A DNA stretch of 64,000 bases from Methylorubrum thiocyanatum (GCA_014138645.1 JACJIB010000012.1:1-64000); one strand, 5' to 3'. Numbered from the stretch's first letter, positions 17,129 to 26,705 are shown. Translations and numbers: made by a program. The notes: generated by a model from the letters alone, not told the origin.

Positions 17129-17590
17129 ACCTTCGACCTCTTCAAAGTTTCGAGGTGATCAGGCTAGGATGAGGCGAAGGAAAACGCAAACTCATCGAGC
17201 CGTGATCTGGTTCCATTGCGGATTTTTCGCGCGAAATCAGGGCTTTATGGCGGCTATGGCAGATATGAGCCTCCGCTCGATCGTGCGGCGCAGTCGGCGC
17301 GTGCCGGTGCGCTTGCCCGACGCGATCGAATGCGCTCGCGGCTTCTCGACGTCAGGGCTGATTCGCGGTCGAAACGGGAGCGGGATGCCTGAGAGCGGCG
17401 ATCTCGCACGAGGCCGGCGGCCGGCCCGCTCGATCCGACGCGGCCGATTTGGGAGTAACCACGGCGGTGCGGCCAAGCTCATGTGAGCCGCCGCACGGCG
17501 GAGTCGTGGAAAATCCGTAAACGGCAGGGAACCGAGCAAGCACAGTCACGCTTGTTAAAGCAAAGATTACTGCACAGGTAGGCACCTGCG
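17129..17590. other. Intergenic region upstream of L,D-transpeptidase
   Basis: 462 bases between divergent genes. The sequence includes a near-consensus EcfG-type promoter (listed separately) close to the transpeptidase start. Open frames here lack ribosome-binding sites and family resemblance, so none is annotated. Confidence 0.55.
17528..17552 (+). promoter_or_regulatory. Near-consensus EcfG-type promoter
   Basis: GGAAC at 17528-17532 and CGCT at 17549-17552 are separated by 16 bases. The alphaproteobacterial EcfG consensus is GGAAC-N16/17-CGTT, so one -10 base differs. It ends 38 bases before the L,D-transpeptidase ATG. Stress control of a cell-wall cross-linker would be sensible, but the mismatch leaves this open. 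Confidence 0.35.
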
Positions 17591-18268
17591 ATGAAGACCC
17601 TGGCATCTGTTCTCGCCGGCGTTGTCGGCGTCTGTGTTCTTGCGACCAGCTCCGTGAGCGCCGCGCCCTACGATCCGTTCGGCTCGGACGACGACTATCA
17701 GGAACAGTCGCAAGGCGGCTGGCCGGTCTACGACCCCTACGCGACCCAGCGCCGCTCCGGCGCTCAGGGCTACGGCCAGAGTTACAATCAAGGCTACGGC
17801 GAGGCCGAAGCCGCCCAGGCACAGGTCGCGCGGATCCCTCGCGAGATCGTTTCGTTCAACGGCCGCTACGCGCCGGGCACGATTGTGGTCTCCACCGCCG
17901 AGCGGCGCCTCTACTACGTGCTGCCGGACGGACAGGCGATCCGCTACGGCGTCGGCGTCGGCCGGCCGGGCTTCACCTGGAGCGGCGTGAACAAGATCAC
18001 CGCCAAGCGTGAATGGCCGGGCTGGACCCCGCCGGCGGCGATGCTGGCCCGCCGCCCCGACCTGCCGCGCTACATGGCCGGCGGGATCGAGAACCCGCTC
18101 GGGGCCCGCGCAATGTATATCGGCAAGTCGGAATACCGGATCCACGGCTCCAACGAGCCGGATACGATCGGCCAGGCCGTGTCGTCGGGCTGCATCCGCA
18201 TGACCAACGAGGACGTGACCGACCTCTATTCCCGCGTGAAGGTCGGGGCGACGGTCATCGTCAACTGA
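17591..18268 (+). CDS. L,D-transpeptidase (YkuD domain)
   Basis: 225-aa exported protein. A signal peptide (to about SVSA, residue 24) is followed by a Gly/Gln/Tyr-rich linker to about residue 78. The YkuD catalytic domain ends with HGSNEPDTIGQAVSSGCIRM, which carries the catalytic His and Cys. The domain forms 3-3 peptidoglycan cross-links or anchors proteins to peptidoglycan in the periplasm. The Trp-rich stretch REWPGWTPP is typical of the short alphaproteobacterial type. The gene is monocistronic, with its own terminator. Confidence 0.94.
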   Translation: MKTLASVLAGVVGVCVLATSSVSAAPYDPFGSDDDYQEQSQGGWPVYDPYATQRRSGAQGYGQSYNQGYGEAEAAQAQVARIPREIVSFNGRYAPGTIVVSTAERRLYYVLPDGQAIRYGVGVGRPGFTWSGVNKITAKREWPGWTPPAAMLARRPDLPRYMAGGIENPLGARAMYIGKSEYRIHGSNEPDTIGQAVSSGCIRMTNEDVTDLYSRVKVGATVIVN

Positions 18269-18308
18269 CGGCGCTCATCGAGCGTCTGAAGCAGGGATGA
18301 GAAGAGAG

Positions 18309-18336
18309 GCGCGCCGGCGAAACCCGGCGCGCTTTC
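18309..18336 (+). terminator. Terminator of the L,D-transpeptidase gene
   Basis: Perfect 9-bp stem GCGCGCCGG (18309-18317) / CCGGCGCGC (18324-18332) with loop CGAAAC, followed by TTT. Confidence 0.85.
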
Positions 18337-18384
18337 TCGCGTGTCGGATCCTGCCCTTCTTCAGAGGCCGTCCGCCCCTCGGCG

Positions 18385-18705
18385 CTACGGCGCGACGCGG
18401 CCAACCGCCGTGCGCGGGCCGTTCAGGAACGAGACCGGCATATCGCAGAAGCAGCGCGCACCGAGCGGACGCGGGCCCGGCAGCGGACAGGAAAACGGCT
18501 GAAGGCCGCTGATGCCGGACTGCACGGCATCGCAATTGAGACCCATGGCACGGCGCGGCGGCGGGCCGCCCCAGTCACGGTAGGCGCGGGCGCGGGGCGG
18601 CGGCGCGTCGTAGCCGTCATCGTAATACTGCGCCTGGGCCGGTGCGAGGCTTCCGGCCGCGACGGCGAGCAGGGCTGCGAGGCCGAGAGTAGGAACGGGA
18701 CGCAT
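18385..18705 (-). CDS. Small secreted hypothetical protein
   Basis: 106-aa protein with a Sec signal peptide ending near PAQAQ (residue 26). The mature part is Tyr/Pro/Arg-rich (YYDDGYDAPPPRARAYRDW), then has four Cys residues (GLNCDAVQ, FSCPLP, RCFCDMP). This suggests a small disulfide-bonded periplasmic or surface protein. The ATG at 18705 has GAGG upstream. It is convergent with the L,D-transpeptidase gene. No family was recognised. Confidence 0.65.
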   Translation of the reverse strand: MRPVPTLGLAALLAVAAGSLAPAQAQYYDDGYDAPPPRARAYRDWGGPPPRRAMGLNCDAVQSGISGLQPFSCPLPGPRPLGARCFCDMPVSFLNGPRTAVGRVAP

Positions 18706-18899
18706 CGTGTCCAAAACCTCCGCTGGGCCGCCGGAAGACGGGCGGCACGGCCGCGAGCCTTGCGGCGTCCGGGAGGCGGAAAAGAGGCGAAGCGCGCCGT
18801 TCCCGTTCGCGGGAGACGTGCGGAGCGAAAACAGCCCGCTCCGTCGAGAGCGGGCCGTCATCTTCGAGGAGGAGTTGGCGGAACCCCTCGAACGAGGCG

Positions 18900-19376
18900 T
18901 CAGGAGGTCGCCTTCTGGGCGTCGTTGGCGTTCTCGCGGGCCGTCTCGACACCCTGCTCGTAGGCCTGGCGGGCTTCCGCGGCACCCTGCTGCATGGCGC
19001 TCTTGGCGTTCTCGGCGCTCTGCTGGAACGCGCTCTGCGCCAGGCCGCCGAATTCCTTGGCCTGCGCCTGGATTGCGGCGAATTGGGCGCGCACGAACTC
19101 GGCCTGGTGCTGCATCGCCTCTTGGACGTCACGGGCGCGGACGAGTTTCTGCGCGAGGTCGAACGCAGCGTTGACGTTCTGCTCGGCGTACTCGAAGCCG
19201 CGCGACGAGATGTTGGTGGCGTTGGTGCGGGCGAGGTCCGTCGAGCCCTGAACCGTGTCCGCGGTGCGGCGGGCGGCACCGATGAACGAGTCGAACGCCT
19301 TACGGGCCTGCTCGACGCTCTTTTCGGCGAAGTCGCGCATTTCGGTCGGGATCTCGTAATTGGGGGTGCTGCTCAC
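18900..19376 (-). CDS. Phasin family protein
   Basis: 158-aa helical protein, almost entirely Ala/Gln/Glu-rich. MRDFAEKSVEQARKAFDSF and FEYAEQNVNAAFDLAQKLV match the phasin (Phasin_2) pattern of proteins that coat polyhydroxybutyrate granules. There is no signal peptide. The GTG at 19376 follows AGAGGAGAGAGAC. The C-terminal half is a long amphipathic helix (FQQSAENAKSAMQQGAAEAR). PHB storage is well known in methylobacteria; no PHB synthesis genes are in this window. Confidence 0.9.
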   Translation of the reverse strand: MSSTPNYEIPTEMRDFAEKSVEQARKAFDSFIGAARRTADTVQGSTDLARTNATNISSRGFEYAEQNVNAAFDLAQKLVRARDVQEAMQHQAEFVRAQFAAIQAQAKEFGGLAQSAFQQSAENAKSAMQQGAAEARQAYEQGVETARENANDAQKATS

Positions 19377-19589
19377 GTCTCTCTCCTCTGTTTGGCATCG
19401 AGCGCTCGTTGTGCGGCGCACAATGTGCAATGCAAAATAGCGCGGTGGTGGCCATTTTTCCAGCCCCGAGGGGCCAATTAAGGTTACCAGTTGATAAACG
19501 TGTGGCGGCGGGTTTCAGTGTCCACGTCCGTCGGCAGTTAAGTTACACAGGAAGCTTGTGTTCATGCCCCAGGTGTCCAACCGCAGGCG

Positions 19590-22178
19590 ATGAAGGGGCT
19601 CATGATCAGGGTTCGGATGTCGGACCACGCTGTGCAGGATTCGTTGCCGGGGGACGATTCGGCTGTTCTCGCCGCGCTGACGCGCTGGCGCGGCGACGCC
19701 TCGACGGCGCATCTCGTGCGCGAAGGCGGGGCGCTGCTCGTTCTCGACGGAGCGGCGGAGCGGATCCTCCACGCCGCCGGCGCGGCACTCGCGCTGCGGG
19801 CCGGCGTTGCCGGTGCGGACGGGGGGGTGCTTCCCGCTTTGCGCCTGCCCGAGCAGATCCGTCGCGCCGGCACCTTGGACGCGCGCCCCCGTATGGTCCG
19901 CCTGCGCTTCGATCCCCGCGGCGTGGCGCCTCCGGTGGTCGTCCTGGCGGCGCGTGCCGAGATGGAGCCCGGCCGCTCCGTCCTCCTCCTTGCTCCGATC
20001 GGACCGATTCCCTCCCTGCGTCCGTTCGAGGCCGGGCCGGCGAAGGCCGAGCCGCCATCGCAGAGGGCGAGCCAACCCGACGCGCAGCCCGAAGCGTCCA
20101 CGCCCGCTCCGGCCCCGTCGCCTGCGATGGCGACGGAGGCCGGTCCCGATCAGCCAGAGGCGACGGCGGATCTGCCGGCGCGGCTGATCTGGCGCAGCGA
20201 TGCCGAGGGCGTGCTGACACAGGTCTCGCGCACGCATCCCGACCTCGCCGAAGCGCTTCTCGGCCAGTCCTGGGCCATGCTCGCCATCGACGGCGTGATC
20301 GAGGGCGCGGCGCTGACGGAGGCGCTTTCGGCGCGCCGGACCTTCCGGTCCGTGCCTCTGCTGGTGCGCGGGCGTGCCTACGAGCACGCGCTCGAAATCT
20401 CCGGTGCTCCGGCGGGCCGCGCGACGGAGGACTTTTCCGGCTTCGGTGGTTTCGCGATCCTCGGCGAGCGGTCCCCGCGCGCGATCGAGGAGGATGCCGC
20501 GGCTGAGACCGAGTCCGGCGGATCGGACGCCCAGCGGGACGCCGAGCCCGTTGCTGGCCCCGACGTGGAGGACGGCCTATCGGTGAACGAGCACGCGGCC
20601 TTCCGCGAGGTGGCGCGCATTCTCGGATTGCGGTTCGCGCCCGACCTGTCCGCCGAGGCCGTCGAGGCCGGGTCCGCGGATTCGGCGACGGTGAGTTCGG
20701 TGACGCCGTTCCCCACGCCGCCCGGCCGGATTGGCGAATCCGAGGCGCGCGCCCGCGCCGCGCTCACCGAACTGCTCGAGAGCCTGCCCCTGGGCGTGCT
20801 CGTCTATCGTGGCAGCGAGATGCTGTTCGCCAGCCGCGCCTTCCTCGATCTCACCGGCTACGCCGACCTGTCGGCTCTGCGCGAGGCCGGACTGGCGCAC
20901 CTCTTCCGCGGCCTGCCGCCTGGGGAGCGGGAGATCGCCGGGCCGGTTCCCTTCGCCCGGTCCGAGGGCGGCACGGTGGCCCTCCTCGTCGATCGGGCCG
21001 GCCTCGTCTGGGAGGGGGCTCCGGCCGAACTCTGCCTCGCGCGGGCGGCACCTGCCGCCGCCGCGCTCCAACTCCCCGCCGTTCCGCCCAATGCGGCGCG
21101 GTCGCGGGCGGAAAAGGTGCTGGAGAGCCTGGAGGAGGGCGTCGTCACCCTCGACGCGGAAGGCCGCGTCGTCGGCCTGAACCCGAGCGCCGCCGAACTC
21201 GTCCACGCCCATCCCAAAGAGGTCGTGGGCGGGCGTTTTGCCGATCTGTTCGCGCCCGAGAGCCTGCCGGCGCTGGAGACGGCGGTCACCGATTCCCGCC
21301 GCTCCGGCGCGAGCGAGATCCACGGCGTCACGCCACGCACGGGCGCGGCGGCTCTGCGCCTGCGCATCGCCCGTCTGCTGGGCGAGGACGCGCCGGGCTA
21401 CTGCGCCAGCCTGCGCGAGATCCGCGACGACGAGCCGGCGCTTCCGGCCGCGGGCGAGCCGGCGCGGCGGGAGGCGTCCGAGGCGGAGGCCGTGTGGAAG
21501 GCCAATGCGCTCGCCCGCGTCAGCCGCGAGATCCGCCCCTCGCTCAACGCGATCCTCAGCCTCACCGAGATGATGCTCTCCGACCGCTTCGATCGGGCGG
21601 ATGCCGAGCGTCTGGAGGCCTACCTGCGGGAGGTGCGGCTCTCCGGCGGCCGGATCGCCGGCCTCATCGACGACCTGCGCGACCTCGCCGAGATTCAGGC
21701 CGGCCGCGGCAAGCTCACCTTTGCCGAGCTTGCCCTCAACGAGCTCGTCTCCTCCTGCATCGCCGCACAGCAGGCGCAGGCGGCGCGGGATCGCATCGTC
21801 CTGCGCACGAGCCTCGCACCGGATCTGCCGGCCATGCGGGCGGACATGCGCTCGATCCGGCAGGCGACGCTGACCGTGCTTGGAAATGCCATCCGCGTGA
21901 CCGAGGCGGGCGGACAGGTGATCGTCTCGACCACCCGCGCCGAACGGGGCGGGATCGCCCTGCGGGTGCGCGACACCGGCACCGGCATGACCGAGGACGA
22001 ATTGATGGGCGCCCTCGAACCGTTCCGGGCAGATATCGCCCCCGCCGCGGAAGGCGAGGAGAGAGGGTTCGGACTGACGCTGACCAAGGCGCTCGTCGAG
22101 GCCAATCGCGGCCGCTTCCGCATCACCAGCCGCAAGGACGAAGGCACCCTCGTCGAGATGCTGTTTCCGGCCGCATGA
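19590..22178 (+). CDS. PdhS-like PAS sensor kinase homologue lacking the H-box His
   Basis: 862-aa soluble protein with no membrane helix. The first 380 residues are Ala/Pro-rich. PAS-like segments lie at about 388-470 and 506-610. A dimerisation/H-box region is followed by a GHKL ATPase domain. The H-box reads ARVSREIRPSLNAIL: the phospho-accepting His is Arg (R646, CGC at 21525-21527), and the usual Thr-Pro is Pro-Ser. The ATPase domain keeps VLGNAI, VRDTGTGM and GFGLTLTK. Overall it resembles the PleC/DivJ/PdhS cell-cycle kinases. It probably cannot autophosphorylate and may act like Caulobacter DivL, as a regulator. Starts at 19602 and 19617 are alternatives. Confidence 0.85.
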   Translation: MKGLMIRVRMSDHAVQDSLPGDDSAVLAALTRWRGDASTAHLVREGGALLVLDGAAERILHAAGAALALRAGVAGADGGVLPALRLPEQIRRAGTLDARPRMVRLRFDPRGVAPPVVVLAARAEMEPGRSVLLLAPIGPIPSLRPFEAGPAKAEPPSQRASQPDAQPEASTPAPAPSPAMATEAGPDQPEATADLPARLIWRSDAEGVLTQVSRTHPDLAEALLGQSWAMLAIDGVIEGAALTEALSARRTFRSVPLLVRGRAYEHALEISGAPAGRATEDFSGFGGFAILGERSPRAIEEDAAAETESGGSDAQRDAEPVAGPDVEDGLSVNEHAAFREVARILGLRFAPDLSAEAVEAGSADSATVSSVTPFPTPPGRIGESEARARAALTELLESLPLGVLVYRGSEMLFASRAFLDLTGYADLSALREAGLAHLFRGLPPGEREIAGPVPFARSEGGTVALLVDRAGLVWEGAPAELCLARAAPAAAALQLPAVPPNAARSRAEKVLESLEEGVVTLDAEGRVVGLNPSAAELVHAHPKEVVGGRFADLFAPESLPALETAVTDSRRSGASEIHGVTPRTGAAALRLRIARLLGEDAPGYCASLREIRDDEPALPAAGEPARREASEAEAVWKANALARVSREIRPSLNAILSLTEMMLSDRFDRADAERLEAYLREVRLSGGRIAGLIDDLRDLAEIQAGRGKLTFAELALNELVSSCIAAQQAQAARDRIVLRTSLAPDLPAMRADMRSIRQATLTVLGNAIRVTEAGGQVIVSTTRAERGGIALRVRDTGTGMTEDELMGALEPFRADIAPAAEGEERGFGLTLTKALVEANRGRFRITSRKDEGTLVEMLFPAA

Positions 22179-22448
22179 CCGCTCGGCCGGCACGCGCTCC
22201 GGCCGGCCCGCCAACACGGCGCACCGCTAATTCTTGCGATCCGACAAGCCTTTCCCGGATTACCAATGGGAAAGCCGAGGCTCTATGGAGCCTCCAATGA
22301 ATTATGGTGCAACTCGATTGCGCAAAATTCCAGGGCACGACTTTTTGGTGCTTGCCGGGTGTATTCAACTGCGCTTAAGAGTTTTTTCGGAAGCCCCGGC
22401 TGCGCGGACCTTCGCGATACGATCGGGCACCCTCAGGGAAGAAACCAA
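22179..22448. promoter_or_regulatory. Leader region of acs
   Basis: 270 bases with lower GC than the coding regions on both sides, containing several A/T-rich patches around 22255-22340. It presumably carries the acs promoter. No specific operator was identified. Confidence 0.4.
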
Positions 22449-24398
22449 ATGAGCGAGAAGGTCATCGACGTTCAGGATGCCTGGCGGGAACGGGCTTTGA
22501 TCGACGACGCCAAGTACAAGGAGATGTACGCCGCGTCCGTTTCCGATCCTGAGACGTTCTGGGCCGAGCACGGTCGGCGGATCGACTGGTCCACGCCCTT
22601 CAGCAAGGTCAAGAATACGAGCTTCGCGCCCGGCAACGTCTCGATCAAATGGTTCGAGGACGGCAAGACCAACGTCGCGCTCAACTGCATCGACCGGCAC
22701 CTCGAGACCCGCGGCGACCAGACCGCGATCATCTGGGAAGGCGACGATCCCAACGAGTCGCAGCACATCACCTACAAGCAGTTGCACGCGGAAGTGTGCC
22801 GGATGGCCAACGTCCTGCGCAACCGCGGCGTCGGCAAGGGGGACCGCGTCACGCTCTACCTGCCGATGATCCCCGAGGCCGCCTACGCGATGCTGGCCTG
22901 CGCCCGGCTCGGGGCCATCCACGCCATCGTCTTCGGCGGCTTCTCGCCCGATTCCCTCGCGAGCCGGATCAAGGGCTGCGGCTCCAAGCTCGTCATCACC
23001 GCCGACGAGGGCCTGCGCGGCGGGCGCAAGGTGCCTCTCAAGGCCAATGTCGACGAGGCGATCAAGCGCCTCGATGCGGACCTCGTCGACCACGTCATCG
23101 TGGTGAAGCGCACCGGTGGCAACGTGGCGATGGAGCCGGGCCGCGACGTCTATTACCACGAGGCCGCCGAGCAGGTGACCGACGAGTGCCCGGCCGAGGC
23201 GGTCGAGGCCGAGCATCCGCTCTTCATTCTCTACACCTCGGGCTCGACCGGCCAGCCGAAGGGCGTGGTGCACACCACCGGCGGCTATCTCGTCTACGCC
23301 TCGATGACCCACCAATACGTGTTCGACTACCACGACGGCGACGTCTACTGGTGCACGGCGGATGTGGGCTGGGTCACCGGCCACAGCTACATCGTCTACG
23401 GCCCGCTCGCGAACGGCGCGACCACGCTGATGTTCGAGGGGATCCCGACCTACCCGTCGAACTCCCGCTTCTGGGAAGTCATCGACAAGCACAAGGTCAA
23501 CATCTTCTACACCGCGCCGACCGCGATCCGCTCGCTCATGGGCGGCGGCGAGGGCCCGGTGAAGAAGACCTCGCGCGCCTCCCTGCGGGTGCTGGGCTCG
23601 GTCGGCGAGCCGATCAACCCGGAGGCCTGGGACTGGTACTACCGCGTGGTCGGCGATTCCCGCTGCTCCATCGTCGATACGTGGTGGCAGACCGAGACCG
23701 GCGGCATCCTCATCACCCCGCTGCCCGGCGCGACCAAGCTCAAGCCCGGCTCCGCGACCCGACCCTTCTTCGGCGTGCAGCCGGTGATGGTCGATGCCGA
23801 GGGCAAGGAGCTCGACGGCGCCTGCGAGGGCAACCTCTGCATCAAGGACAGCTGGCCGGGCCAGATGCGCACCGTCTACGGCGACCACGAGCGCTTCGAG
23901 CAGACCTACTTCTCGACCTATAAGAACCTCTACTTCACCGGCGACGGGGCGCGGCGCGACGCCGACGGCTACTACTGGATCACGGGTCGCGTGGACGACG
24001 TCATCAACGTCTCCGGCCACCGCATGGGCACGGCGGAGGTCGAATCCTCGCTCGTCGCCCATCCGAAGGTCTCCGAGGCCGCGGTGGTGGGCTATCCCCA
24101 CAACGTGAAGGGCCAGGGCATCTACGCCTACGTCACCCTCAACGAGGGCGAGGACGGCTCCGACGAGCTGCGCAAGGAACTCGTCACCTGGGTGCGCAAG
24201 GATATCGGCCCGATCGCCTCGCCGGATCTGATCCAGTTCGCGCCGGGCCTGCCCAAGACCCGCTCGGGCAAGATCATGCGCCGCATCCTGCGCAAGATCG
24301 CCGAGGACGATTTCGGCTCGCTCGGCGACACCTCGACCCTGGCCGAGCCGGCGGTGGTCGACGACCTGATCGAGAACCGCCAGAACCGCTCGGCCTGA
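22449..24398 (+). CDS. acs: Acetyl-CoA synthetase (AMP-forming)
   Basis: 649-aa ANL-superfamily enzyme that activates acetate to acetyl-CoA through acetyl-AMP. The phosphate-binding loop is LYTSGSTGQPKGVVHTTGG. Core motifs VDTWWQTETGG and YFTGDGARRDADGYYWITGR are present. The C-terminal PKTRSGKIMRRILRKIA contains the lysine that is acetylated in Acs enzymes. Length is as expected. The ATG at 22449 follows AGGGAAG. It lies upstream of DUF485 and actP, forming an acetate uptake and activation cluster. Confidence 0.97.
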   Translation: MSEKVIDVQDAWRERALIDDAKYKEMYAASVSDPETFWAEHGRRIDWSTPFSKVKNTSFAPGNVSIKWFEDGKTNVALNCIDRHLETRGDQTAIIWEGDDPNESQHITYKQLHAEVCRMANVLRNRGVGKGDRVTLYLPMIPEAAYAMLACARLGAIHAIVFGGFSPDSLASRIKGCGSKLVITADEGLRGGRKVPLKANVDEAIKRLDADLVDHVIVVKRTGGNVAMEPGRDVYYHEAAEQVTDECPAEAVEAEHPLFILYTSGSTGQPKGVVHTTGGYLVYASMTHQYVFDYHDGDVYWCTADVGWVTGHSYIVYGPLANGATTLMFEGIPTYPSNSRFWEVIDKHKVNIFYTAPTAIRSLMGGGEGPVKKTSRASLRVLGSVGEPINPEAWDWYYRVVGDSRCSIVDTWWQTETGGILITPLPGATKLKPGSATRPFFGVQPVMVDAEGKELDGACEGNLCIKDSWPGQMRTVYGDHERFEQTYFSTYKNLYFTGDGARRDADGYYWITGRVDDVINVSGHRMGTAEVESSLVAHPKVSEAAVVGYPHNVKGQGIYAYVTLNEGEDGSDELRKELVTWVRKDIGPIASPDLIQFAPGLPKTRSGKIMRRILRKIAEDDFGSLGDTSTLAEPAVVDDLIENRQNRSA

Positions 24399-24400
24399 GC

Positions 24401-24556
24401 GTGTTCGCACAAGTCCGGCCGCCGCGTGCGGCCGGAACCGTTTCCGGCACGATCCAGGTGCTGGACCCCACGGTACCGGTCATCCGCCAGGGTGCGCCGG
24501 TGCCGATCTGCACCGGGGCGGGCGCCAACGCTCCGGTCGTCATCATGACAGAATAA
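24401..24556 (+). CDS. Possible 51-aa small ORF between acs and DUF485
   Basis: A GTG-initiated frame encodes VFAQVRPPRAAGTVSGTIQV and ends in ANAPVVIMTE before a TAA. It has no ribosome-binding site and overlaps a GC-rich spacer. It may be a leader or chance frame; kept only because it fills the acs-DUF485 gap in an otherwise tight cluster. Confidence 0.2.
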   Translation: MFAQVRPPRAAGTVSGTIQVLDPTVPVIRQGAPVPICTGAGANAPVVIMTE

Positions 24557-24613
24557 GAGACCGATCCCCGGCGCCTGCGCTGCGCCGGAACAGGATCGCG
24601 CGGGAGGAGATGC

Positions 24614-25000
24614 ATGAAAACGATACAGACGGCGGGGCCGTCCGCGACGTCGGACGTCCGGACGCTCCACGGGGCGGGAGCCCTCGACATGCCCGAGCCC
24701 GATCACCGGCTCGACCGCATCGCCGAGCACCCGACGTTCAAGACGCTGGTTCACGAGCGGACGCGCTTCGGCTGGATCCTCACCGGCCTGATGCTGCTGG
24801 TCTATTTCGGCTTCATCGGCCTGATCGCCTTCGACAAGGCGCTGCTCGCCACCAAGGTCGGCGGGACCGCCTCGCTCGGCTTCTACATGGGCATGTTCGT
24901 CATCGTCTTCGCCTTCGTGCTGACGGGCATCTACGTCGCCCGCGCCAACACCCGCTACGACCGGCTCTCGGCCGACCTCATCCGGAGCCTCGCCAAGTGA
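24614..25000 (+). CDS. DUF485 membrane protein (actP partner)
   Basis: 128-aa protein with a polar N-terminus (about 50 residues) and two membrane helices, WILTGLMLLVYFGFIGLIAF and FYMGMFVIVFAFVLTGIYVA, joined by a short loop. The C-terminus ends NTRYDRLSADLIRSLAK. This matches the DUF485 (YjcH-like) family that precedes acetate permease genes. It may assist or modulate ActP. GGGAGGAG lies upstream of the ATG. Its stop overlaps the actP GTG, so expression is coupled. Confidence 0.9.
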   Translation: MKTIQTAGPSATSDVRTLHGAGALDMPEPDHRLDRIAEHPTFKTLVHERTRFGWILTGLMLLVYFGFIGLIAFDKALLATKVGGTASLGFYMGMFVIVFAFVLTGIYVARANTRYDRLSADLIRSLAK

Positions 25001-26682
25001 TCCGCCTCGTCCCACTCCTCGGCGTCGTCCTCCTCGGCGCCACCACGGCGATCGCCGCCGGTCCCGATATGGGCGCCGTGCAGAAGCAGGCCACGAACTG
25101 GCCCGCCATCTTCATGTTCCTGTTCTTCGTGCTGTTCACCCTGGGGATCACCTACCGGGCGGCGAAGGGCTCGAAGTCGGCCTCCGACTTCTACGCGGCC
25201 GGCGGCGGCATCTCGGCGCGCACCAACTCGCTGGCGATCGCCGGCGACTACATGTCGGCGGCCTCCTTCCTCGGCATCTCGGGGCTCGTCTATTCCTCCG
25301 GCTTCGACGGCCTGATCTACTCGACGGGCTTCCTCGTCGGATGGCCGATCGTGCTGTTCCTGATCGCCGAGCGGCTGCGCAACCTCGGCAAGTTCACCTT
25401 CGCCGACGTCGCGAGCTTCCGCCTCGACCAGACTTCGATCCGCATCATCTCGGCCACCGGCACTCTCGTCGTGGTGGCGTTCTACCTGATCGCGCAGATG
25501 GTCGGCGCGGGTAAGCTGATCCAGCTCCTGTTCGGCCTCGACTACCTCTACGCGGTGGTGATCGTCGGCGCGCTGATGATCATCTATGTCGCCTTCGGCG
25601 GCATGAAGGCGACGACCTGGGTGCAGGTCATCAAGGCCTGCCTGCTGCTGGGGGGCGCGACCTTCATGGCCGGCGCCGTGCTCTACCTCTACGACTTCAG
25701 CCCGGAGAAGCTGTTCGCGACCGCGGTGCAGACGCATCCGAAGGGCGACGCCATCATGGCGCCCGGCGGCCTCGTCTCGAACCCGATCGACTCGATCTCG
25801 CTCGGCGTCGGCCTGATGTTCGGCACCGCCGGCCTGCCCCACATCCTGATGCGCTTCTTCACGGTGTCGGATGCCCAGGCGGCCCGCAAGTCGGTGTTCT
25901 ACGCCACCGGCCTGATCGGCTACTTCTACATCCTCACCTTTATCATCGGCTTCGGCGGCATCGCCCTGCTGATGTCCGATCCGAGCTACTTCAAGCTCGG
26001 TGCCGACGGCACGACCTACGACAAGATCAAGGACATGGTCGGCGGCACCAACATGGTCGCCGTGAACCTCGCCAACGCGGTGGGTGGGCCGTACTTCCTC
26101 GGCTTCATCTCGGCGGTGGCCTTTGCGACCATCCTCGCGGTGGTGGCGGGCCTGACGCTGGCCGGCGCCTCGGCGATCAGCCACGATCTCTACGCCCAGG
26201 TCTTCGCCCGCGGCCGCACCACGGAGAAGGCGGAGGTCAACCTCTCCAAGCTCTCCGCCGTCGGCATCGGCATCGTGGCGATCTATCTCGGCTACGTGTT
26301 CGAGAACCAGAACGTCGCCTTCATGGTCGGCCTCGCCTTCTCGGTGGCGGCGAGCTGCAACTTCCCGGTCCTGACCATGTCGATTCTCTGGCGCGGCACC
26401 ACGACTTGGGGTGCGCTGGCCGGCGGCCTCGTCGGACTCGTCGCGGCCGTCGTCATGGTGGTGCTCTCCGACGCGGTCTGGGTGAAGACCTTCGGCCATC
26501 CGGTGGCGCTGTTCCCCTACGCCAACCCGGCTCTGTTCTCGATGCCGCTGGCCTTCGTGACAATCTGGGCGGTCTCGTCGATGGACCGGACCCGCCGCGC
26601 CAACCGCGAGCGCGCCGCCTTCGATGCGCAGTTCGTGCGCTCGGAGACGGGCATCGGAGCCTCGGGGGCGCACGCCCACTGA
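24997..26682 (+). CDS. actP: Cation/acetate symporter
   Basis: 561-aa sodium:solute symporter family permease for acetate and related short acids. It has an N-terminal signal-like helix and about 13 membrane segments. Family-typical stretches are SKSASDFYAAGGGISARTNS, IAGDYMSAASFLGISG and FGTAGLPHILMRFFTV. It starts at a GTG overlapping the DUF485 stop. The C-terminus is a short charged tail (RTRRANRERAAFDAQF). A terminator follows directly. Confidence 0.95.
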   Translation: MIRLVPLLGVVLLGATTAIAAGPDMGAVQKQATNWPAIFMFLFFVLFTLGITYRAAKGSKSASDFYAAGGGISARTNSLAIAGDYMSAASFLGISGLVYSSGFDGLIYSTGFLVGWPIVLFLIAERLRNLGKFTFADVASFRLDQTSIRIISATGTLVVVAFYLIAQMVGAGKLIQLLFGLDYLYAVVIVGALMIIYVAFGGMKATTWVQVIKACLLLGGATFMAGAVLYLYDFSPEKLFATAVQTHPKGDAIMAPGGLVSNPIDSISLGVGLMFGTAGLPHILMRFFTVSDAQAARKSVFYATGLIGYFYILTFIIGFGGIALLMSDPSYFKLGADGTTYDKIKDMVGGTNMVAVNLANAVGGPYFLGFISAVAFATILAVVAGLTLAGASAISHDLYAQVFARGRTTEKAEVNLSKLSAVGIGIVAIYLGYVFENQNVAFMVGLAFSVAASCNFPVLTMSILWRGTTTWGALAGGLVGLVAAVVMVVLSDAVWVKTFGHPVALFPYANPALFSMPLAFVTIWAVSSMDRTRRANRERAAFDAQFVRSETGIGASGAHAH

Positions 26683-26705
26683 TCGGACGCAAGTACGGAC
26701 GTCTC

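Noticed and set aside
24955..26679. 574-codon open frame antisense to actP
   Set aside because: Shadow of actP; translation is biased to Arg/Asp/Gly/His with no domain.
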